From contig CAYUIG010000001.1 of assembly GCA_964444685.1 (NCBI GenBank), forward strand, positions 124,001-188,000: a stretch of 64,000 nt of DNA, given 5' to 3'. Within the stretch, counting starts at the first letter, position 1. The number at the start of each line of letters is the position of its first letter. Below the pieces are notes generated by a model. That model did no database searches and was not told the DNA's origin. It worked only from the letters and a program-made list of their open reading frames with translations. A program made the position numbers and the translations under genes. Shown piece after piece: positions 59,601 through 64,000 of this stretch. This stretch comes from CAYUIG01 sp964444685 (GTDB lineage: Bacteria > Gemmatimonadota > Gemmatimonadetes > Longimicrobiales > RSA9).

Positions 59601-60733
59601 CTCTGCCAATGACGCCGAGCGGCAAGCTCGATCGTCGTGCTCTGCCCGATCCACGCCGACAGCGCGTCGCGCCGTACGTGGGCGCTCGCGATGAGATCGA
59701 GCAGAAGCTGGTCGCCATCTGGCAGGAAGTGCTCGAGCGGGATTCCATCGGCGTGCACGACGACTTCTTCGATCTCGGCGGCCATTCGCTGCTCGCGGTC
59801 GAACTGTTCACGCGCATCGAAACCGCGTTCGGCATCACGCTCCCCCTTGCCACGCTCTTCCGGGCGCCGACGCCCGAGGGGCTGGCGCGGCTGATCCGTG
59901 CGGGCCGCAGGCCGCGCGTGAGCAACGTGCTCGTGCCGATCCGCGCGTCCGGACACCGCTCGCCGATCTTCGCCGTGCCGGGTGTGGGCGGGAACGTGCT
60001 CTCCTTCCGCGACCTCGCGCACGAGCTGCCGGCCGACCGTCCGTTCTACGGCCTCCAGTCACTCGGGCTCGAAGGCGACGCCGAGCCGCTCACGAGCATC
60101 GAACAGATCGCGACCACGTTCCTCGAGCAGGTGCGTGAGGTGCAGCCGCGCGGACCCTATCACTTCATCGGGGCCTGCATGGGCGGCGTCGTCGCATACG
60201 AAATGGCGCAGCAGCTGCGCGCGGCCGGTGAGGACGTCGCGCTGCTGGGGCTCCTCGAGACATGGCCGCCCGAGCTCACACCCGAGAACCCGACCGTGCC
60301 CCGGGGCCGCTTCGCTTCCCTGACCCTCTTCCTCTGGAACCGGGTCCGAATGCAGTTCATCACGCTTTCCCGGCTGCGCGGCCGCGAGCGGCTGCGCTTC
60401 GTCGCGGGCCGCGCTGACCGCCTCGCCGGCGCCGTTATTCGCCGTTCGCTGCCGGACGTCACGCTAAACGACTACCGGCTGCGCCGCGTCGAGCAGGCCA
60501 ACCTCTTCGCGGTCCGCAACTACGTACCGAAGCCGTATGACGGCAGCGCCGTTGCCATCCTCGCGGCCGATCGCCCCATCGTGGGCGAGGACTACCGACA
60601 CGCCTGGAAGCAGCTCGTGCGCGGCGGTATCCAGGTCTTCGCGATGCCGGGCGCGGACTCCGGCCTGATGATCAAGCCGCCGCACGCGGGACCGCTCGCG
60701 CGCCGCCTACTCGAGTTCCTCGGCGATACATGA
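56612..60733 (+). CDS. Terminal NRPS, docking-C-A-T-TE, predicted for valine/isoleucine
   Basis: 1373 residues: TubC-like docking domain 1-50; C about 75-495 (HHLVADG near 205); A about 515-1010; PCP Ser1059 (GGHSL); TE about 1115-1373. The pocket read by eye is D-A-F-F-V-G-G-T-F(-K), between known valine (DAFWIGGTFK) and isoleucine (DAFFYGITFK) codes, so a branched aliphatic residue is likely. The TE nucleophile motif reads G-A-C-M-G, with Cys1189 in place of Ser. Twenty-seven residues later, the spacing of Asp in the surfactin TE, is Glu1216; the place of the usual G-D-H histidine seems to be Ser1350, with His1358 eight residues later. TE domains release chains by hydrolysis, cyclisation or transfer; Cys types are known for a few, such as the obafluorin beta-lactone TE. 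It overlaps PKS H and the exporter gene by 4 bp each (ATGA). Confidence 0.94.
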
Positions 60734-62412
60734 ACGCTTCTGAAGTGCCGCAGCCGGCCTACAAACTCACGCAGTTCCTGCCACCGCGCGCATGGATCCC
60801 CGCCAGCGGGGCCGTCATTGCGGGGCTCATCAACGGCATCGCCGGCGCGGCGCTCATCGCGGTCGTCAACACAGCCATTCAGGGACGCTCCGGCTACTCC
60901 GTTGCGCTGCTCGGTGGCGCGTTCTTCGGTCTCGTGCTCGCAAAGATCGGCAGCAACGCGGCCGCGCGCTGGATGCTGCACGGCTTCACGCTCGAGACGC
61001 TCACCAGCCTGTCGCGTGACCTGAGTCGCCGTATCGTCGCCACGCCGCTGCGCGACATCGAACGCGTCGGCGCCCCGCGCATCCTCGCCACACTCATCGA
61101 CGATGTCGCGGTCATCGGCTTCGCGGCGCAAACGATACCCGCCGTCGCGACGAACATTGCCGTGCTCGCCGGCTGCGCGGTCTATCTCGCGTACCTGTCA
61201 TGGCAGGTGCTCATTGCGGTGACCGTGTTCGTCATCGTTGCATCGGCCATCTACAAGGTGCTGATCACCCGCGCCTACAAGTTCATGCAGCGCGCACGCG
61301 ATACGCGCGACATCCTGTTCCAGCACTTTCGGGCCCTGACCGAAGGCAACAAGGAGCTCAAGCTCCACGCACGGCGACGCCAGGCCTTCATGAAGGAGCG
61401 CATCGACGTTGCCACCGAGTCCATGCAGCGTGACGGCATGCTCGGGCTGCGGGTCGACATCATCGCGGGCGGCTGGAACCAGCTCTTCTTCTATGGCCTG
61501 ATCGGCGGACTGATCTTCTTCCTGCCCGGCGGCATCGCCGGCGGCGCAACTCTCGACGCCGCGACCGTCACCGGATACGTCCTGGTCACGCTCTACATGA
61601 TGAATCCGATCTGGAACATCATGGCGTCGTGGCCCGTGTTCGCCCGCGGACGCATCGCACTAGACAAGGTCCGCTCGCTCGGACTGGCGCTCGATCCGGG
61701 CAAGGCCGAGCCCGCCATCGTCGATGCGCCGACCGACTGGCAGCGCATCGAGCTCGATGGGGTCACCTTCGCCTATCCGCCCGACGCCGAAGGACAGTCG
61801 TTCGTGCTCGGGCCGATCGACCTCGCGCTCGAGCGCGGTGAGCTGGTCTTCCTCGTCGGCGGCAACGGCAGCGGGAAGTCCACCCTGATGAAGGTCCTGA
61901 CCGGGCTCTACCCCCCCGCCGAGGGCGCCATCAGCCTGGATGGCCGCGTCATTGATGACGGCAATCGCGAGGGATACCGGCAGCTCTTCTCCGCCATCTT
62001 CTCCGACTTCTATCTGTTCGACACGTTGCTCGGCCTCGATGGCGACGTCGACGCTCGCGCCCGCGACTACATCGTCCAGCTCGAGCTCCAGGACAAGGTC
62101 AGCATCCGCGACGGCGCCTTCTCGACCCTCGACCTCTCACAGGGTCAGCGGAAGCGACTCGCTCTGCTCACCGCCTACCTCGAGGACCGGCCGATCTACG
62201 TCTTCGACGAGTGGGCCGCCGACCAGGACCCGCATTACCGCGAGATCTTCTACAGGCGGCTCCTGCCGGAGCTGCGCGGCCGCGGGCATACGGTGGTCGT
62301 CATCAGCCACGACGACCGCTACTACCACCTCGGCGACCGCGTCATTCGCCTCGATTACGGCCGTGTCGCCACCGCACCGGCCGAAACGCCGGCCGCAGCA
62401 ACGACGCTGTAG
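60730..62412 (+). CDS. ABC exporter of the PvdE/SyrD cyclic-peptide type (fused membrane and ATPase domains)
   Basis: 560 residues: membrane half 1-300 with about six hydrophobic helices, ATPase about 335-545. Motifs seen are Walker A GGNGSGKST (about 377), signature L-S-Q-G-Q (about 470), Walker B followed by F-D-E-W-A-A-D-Q-D-P (about 494-503) and the H-loop S-H-D-D. The E-W-A-A-D-Q-D-P form is typical of half-transporters linked to siderophore and lipopeptide clusters (PvdE, SyrD), which work as dimers in the inner membrane. It is the last gene of the operon, overlapping the terminal NRPS by 4 bp, and most simply moves the finished product or an acylated precursor out of the cytoplasm. No periplasmic adaptor or outer-membrane partner is in the window. 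Confidence 0.93.
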   Translation: MNASEVPQPAYKLTQFLPPRAWIPASGAVIAGLINGIAGAALIAVVNTAIQGRSGYSVALLGGAFFGLVLAKIGSNAAARWMLHGFTLETLTSLSRDLSRRIVATPLRDIERVGAPRILATLIDDVAVIGFAAQTIPAVATNIAVLAGCAVYLAYLSWQVLIAVTVFVIVASAIYKVLITRAYKFMQRARDTRDILFQHFRALTEGNKELKLHARRRQAFMKERIDVATESMQRDGMLGLRVDIIAGGWNQLFFYGLIGGLIFFLPGGIAGGATLDAATVTGYVLVTLYMMNPIWNIMASWPVFARGRIALDKVRSLGLALDPGKAEPAIVDAPTDWQRIELDGVTFAYPPDAEGQSFVLGPIDLALERGELVFLVGGNGSGKSTLMKVLTGLYPPAEGAISLDGRVIDDGNREGYRQLFSAIFSDFYLFDTLLGLDGDVDARARDYIVQLELQDKVSIRDGAFSTLDLSQGQRKRLALLTAYLEDRPIYVFDEWAADQDPHYREIFYRRLLPELRGRGHTVVVISHDDRYYHLGDRVIRLDYGRVATAPAETPAAATTL

Positions 62413-62576
62413 GCCGACCGCACTCGAACGCTCCCGGCGACAACGCTAGAGCTCGCGGTGGCCGGATCCTGTCGGCCCCGTAGGGATCGCGTTCCCGACT
62501 CGCTCCCGCGCCCGGCCGATCGCAGCCGCCAAATCCCGCTCCTGTCGCGGTAAGCGTGCTCCCTGAAACACTCCGC

Positions 62577-62602
62577 GAATGGCCGATCGTAGTCGCCGGA
62601 TC
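62577..62602 (+). repeat. 26-bp direct repeat, left copy beside the gap
   Basis: Identical to 62703-62728 on the other side of the Ns. A diverged version (about three quarters identical over 35 bp) lies at about 62513-62547, which suggests a short tandem or dispersed repeat family in this spacer. Confidence 0.9.
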
Positions 62603-62702
62603 NNNNNNNNNNNNNNNNNNNNNNNNNNNNNNNNNNNNNNNNNNNNNNNNNNNNNNNNNNNNNNNNNNNNNNNNNNNNNNNNNNNNNNNNNNNNNNNNNN
62701 NN
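62603..62702. other. Assembly gap of exactly 100 N
   Basis: The round length is the usual placeholder for a gap of unknown size. Because the same 26 bp stand on both sides, either repeat copies were lost or the two contigs simply overlap and no bases are missing. Confidence 0.97.
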
Positions 62703-62728
62703 GAATGGCCGATCGTAGTCGCCGGATC
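62703..62728 (+). repeat. 26-bp direct repeat, right copy beside the gap
   Basis: Perfect copy of 62577-62602; the next bases (CCCGCCTCTG) are similar to those following the diverged copy near 62513. Confidence 0.9.
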
Positions 62729-62797
62729 CCGCCTCTGCCCCCTTGTAATCGCACTGTCGGATTCCCTCCCGAAGGGCCCCGAAGTGCCCGTTTTCCC

Positions 62798-62826
62798 TTG
62801 AGTTGCCGCCCCTCGTGCGCTATATT
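62798..62826 (+). promoter_or_regulatory. Sigma-70-type promoter of the DEAD-box helicase gene
   Basis: TTGAGT (62798-62803), a 17-bp spacer and TATATT (62821-62826). This is the best promoter-like pair I noticed in the window and stands out in GC-rich sequence. Transcription would start near 62833, giving a leader of about 105 nt. Confidence 0.7.
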
Positions 62827-62847
62827 GTCTCACATGTACGTGCGCGC

Positions 62848-62915
62848 GAGGCCGGGGGTCCCGTTCGGACGCCCGGCCTCTGTCGTGCCCGGATCCCGCG
62901 AGAGCGCGGTGATCC
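62848..62915 (+). promoter_or_regulatory. Two hairpins in the helicase leader RNA
   Basis: Hairpin 1: GAGGCCGGG (62848-62856) pairs with CCCGGCCTC (62872-62880), 9 bp, 15-nt loop. Hairpin 2: GGATCCCGCG (62891-62900) pairs with CGCGG-T-GATCC (62905-62915), one bulged base, 4-nt loop AGAG. Structured leaders are known for cold-shock helicase genes in other bacteria; a regulatory role here is inferred. Confidence 0.45.
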
Positions 62916-62927
62916 GCTGGACCTCAT

Positions 62928-62932
62928 AAGGA
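62928..62932 (+). promoter_or_regulatory. Ribosome binding site of the helicase gene
   Basis: AAGGA, 4 nt before ATG 62937 and 12 nt after hairpin 2, so it is unpaired in the simplest fold. Confidence 0.6.
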
Positions 62933-62936
62933 ATCC

Positions 62937-64000
62937 ATGGAATTCAACGAGCTGGTACAGGCGGAGGCGCTGCGACAGGCGATCGATGAGATCGGCTGGT
63001 CCAGGCCAACGCCCATTCAGGAAAAGGCTATCCCCATCGTTCGAACCGGCCGCGACCTCGTCGGCATCGCCCAGACGGGAACCGGCAAGACCGGTGCGTT
63101 CCTCCTGCCGAGTCTCGAGAAGCAGCTGGACCGTCCCGGTCTCCGCACCCTCGTCCTCTGTCCGACCCGCGAGCTCGCCCAGCAGGTGGCCGCCGATGCG
63201 CGCGAGATGAGCGCCCACACCGGCCTGCGGGTCGGTGAGGTCGTGGGTGGCATGCCGATGGGCCCGCAGACGCGCGGCTTCAAGAAGGGCTTCGATGTGG
63301 TCGTGGCGACGCCCGGCCGTCTGCTCGATCACATCGAGCGCGGACACGCCGACCTGTCGGCCGTCGAGACCCTGATTCTCGACGAAGCGGACCGCATGCT
63401 CGACATGGGCTTCCGCCCGCAGATCGATGCGATCCTCCGCAACGTGCCGAAGGAGCGGCAGACCCTTCTGTTCTCCGCCACAATGCCCAACGGCGTGCAT
63501 GCCCTGGCGCTGCGCATCATGCGCGATCCCGAGTGGATCGAGGCCGCCCCGCCCGCGACCACCGCGGACGGCATCGACCAGCGCCTCTATCCCGTGCGCG
63601 CCGAAAAGAAGCCCGCGCTCCTGCTCGAGCTGCTGCAGAGCGAGCACTGGACCCAGGTCCTCGTCTTCACGGCGACCAAGGTGGGCGCGGACGTTCTCAT
63701 GGCACGGCTCCAGCACGCCGACGTCAGCGCAGCGCTGATGCACGGCGACCGCGATATGAAGCAGCGTCGCGCCGCACTCGAGGCCTTCGCCGAAGGCCGC
63801 GTCCGCGTGCTGATCGCGACCGACGTGGCCCAGCGCGGCCTCGACATCGAGGGCATCAGCCACGTCGTCAACTACGACGTCCCGCGCGATCCCGAGGCCT
63901 ACGTGCACCGGATCGGCCGGACCGGCCGCGCCGGCGCAAAGGGAAGCGCCGTAACGTTCATGACCGCCGGCGAACTACCCGCCGTACGCGCCATCGAACA
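62937..64000 (+). CDS. DEAD-box ATP-dependent RNA helicase, RhlE-like (3' partial)
   Basis: 354 residues are visible before the window ends; no stop is reached. All core motifs are in order: Q motif (P-T-P-I-Q), motif I A-Q-T-G-T-G-K-T, Ia P-T-R-E-L-A, Ib T-P-G-R-L, II D-E-A-D, III S-A-T, IV V-L-V-F-T, V A-T-D-V-A-Q-R-G-L-D-I and VI H-R-I-G-R-T-G-R. The Q-R-L-Y-P-V segment between the two lobes is RhlE-like. It unwinds short RNA duplexes using ATP, typically in ribosome assembly and RNA decay. Any C-terminal basic tail is outside the window. It has its own promoter and leader and is a household gene, marking the right border of the cluster. Confidence 0.95.
   Translation, partial: MEFNELVQAEALRQAIDEIGWSRPTPIQEKAIPIVRTGRDLVGIAQTGTGKTGAFLLPSLEKQLDRPGLRTLVLCPTRELAQQVAADAREMSAHTGLRVGEVVGGMPMGPQTRGFKKGFDVVVATPGRLLDHIERGHADLSAVETLILDEADRMLDMGFRPQIDAILRNVPKERQTLLFSATMPNGVHALALRIMRDPEWIEAAPPATTADGIDQRLYPVRAEKKPALLLELLQSEHWTQVLVFTATKVGADVLMARLQHADVSAALMHGDRDMKQRRAALEAFAEGRVRVLIATDVAQRGLDIEGISHVVNYDVPRDPEAYVHRIGRTGRAGAKGSAVTFMTAGELPAVRAIE

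Larger units (their letters stand above)
62413..62797. other. Intergenic stretch after the exporter, with imperfect repeats and an assembly gap
   Basis: No gene is visible. It holds related GGCCGATCG(C/T)AG(C/T)CGCC-type elements: a diverged copy at about 62513-62547 and two perfect copies flanking the gap. GGCCGAC at 62412-62418 and GTCGGCC at 62471-62477 are inverted but far apart, so I do not call a terminator. The end of the cluster operon probably lies here. Confidence 0.7.

Noticed and set aside
62513..62728. CRISPR array at the repeats around the gap
   Set aside because: Only two perfect copies plus a diverged one, no regular spacers and no cas genes.
62760..62797. GGGC...GCCC followed by GTTTT as a terminator for the exporter operon
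   Set aside because: Only a 4-bp stem with an 8-nt loop and a 4-nt T run; too weak, and it sits about 360 bp downstream of the operon end.

Overview
The window is GC-rich (roughly 70% by eye), with short intergenic gaps and genes that overlap by 4 bp. Almost all of it is one modular polyketide/non-ribosomal peptide (PKS/NRPS) locus, set between two household genes: a HEAT-repeat cyclophilin cut by the left edge, and an RhlE-like DEAD-box RNA helicase cut by the right edge. These flanks and the single-module, coiled-coil-docked PKS proteins suggest an environmental Gram-negative bacterium. Gemmatimonadota is my first guess and Myxococcota the second, but there is no marker gene to settle it. 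A 100-N scaffold gap shows the sequence is a draft assembly.

Layout. Bases 1-1359 (+) carry the cyclophilin. Bases 1377-43501 (-) carry seven type I PKS genes, each one module, overlapping by 4-8 bp and transcribed right to left. In order of transcription they are called here G, F, E, D, C, B, A: G = KS-AT-DH-ER-KR-ACP; F = KS-AT-(degenerate DH)-cMT-KR-ACP; E = KS-AT-(atypical DH)-ER-KR-ACP; D = KS-AT-cMT-ACP; C = KS-AT-DH-cMT-ER-KR-ACP; B = KS-AT-cMT-KR-ACP; A = KS-AT-DH-ER-KR-ACP. A roughly 0.7-kb divergent control region follows. Bases 44211-62412 (+) carry a second, equally tight operon: type II thioesterase, Sfp-type phosphopantetheinyl transferase, NRPS (C-A-T-C-A-T), PKS 'H' (KS-AT-KR-ACP), NRPS (C-A-T-TE) and a PvdE/SyrD-type ABC exporter. 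Then come a repeat-flanked assembly gap, a clear promoter with a structured leader, and the helicase.

How the genes work together. The two operons most likely build one product on an 11-module line: G-F-E-D-C-B-A, then the two-module NRPS, H, and the final NRPS. Proteins B to G end in an acidic 'LSEDE..LL'-like docking tail or a related acidic tail. A and H instead both end in 'IEI', and the two NRPS proteins expected to follow them both start with a TubC-like docking domain. Specificity pockets read by eye predict glycine, glycine and valine/isoleucine. H should extend the second glycine by malonate and reduce it, giving a 4-amino-3-hydroxybutanoyl unit. The expected product is a C-methylated reduced polyketide acylating a Gly / 4-amino-3-hydroxybutanoate / Val-or-Ile tail. 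It would be released by an unusual Cys-type thioesterase domain and exported by the ABC protein. The starter unit is unknown, because no loading module is present.

Most notable sequence features: the adenylation domains of the two glycine modules are identical over 1,459 bp at DNA level; the terminal TE has Cys, Glu and apparently Ser in place of Ser, Asp and His; several reductive domains carry non-consensus residues. Domain limits, motif positions and pocket codes were read by eye without alignment software.
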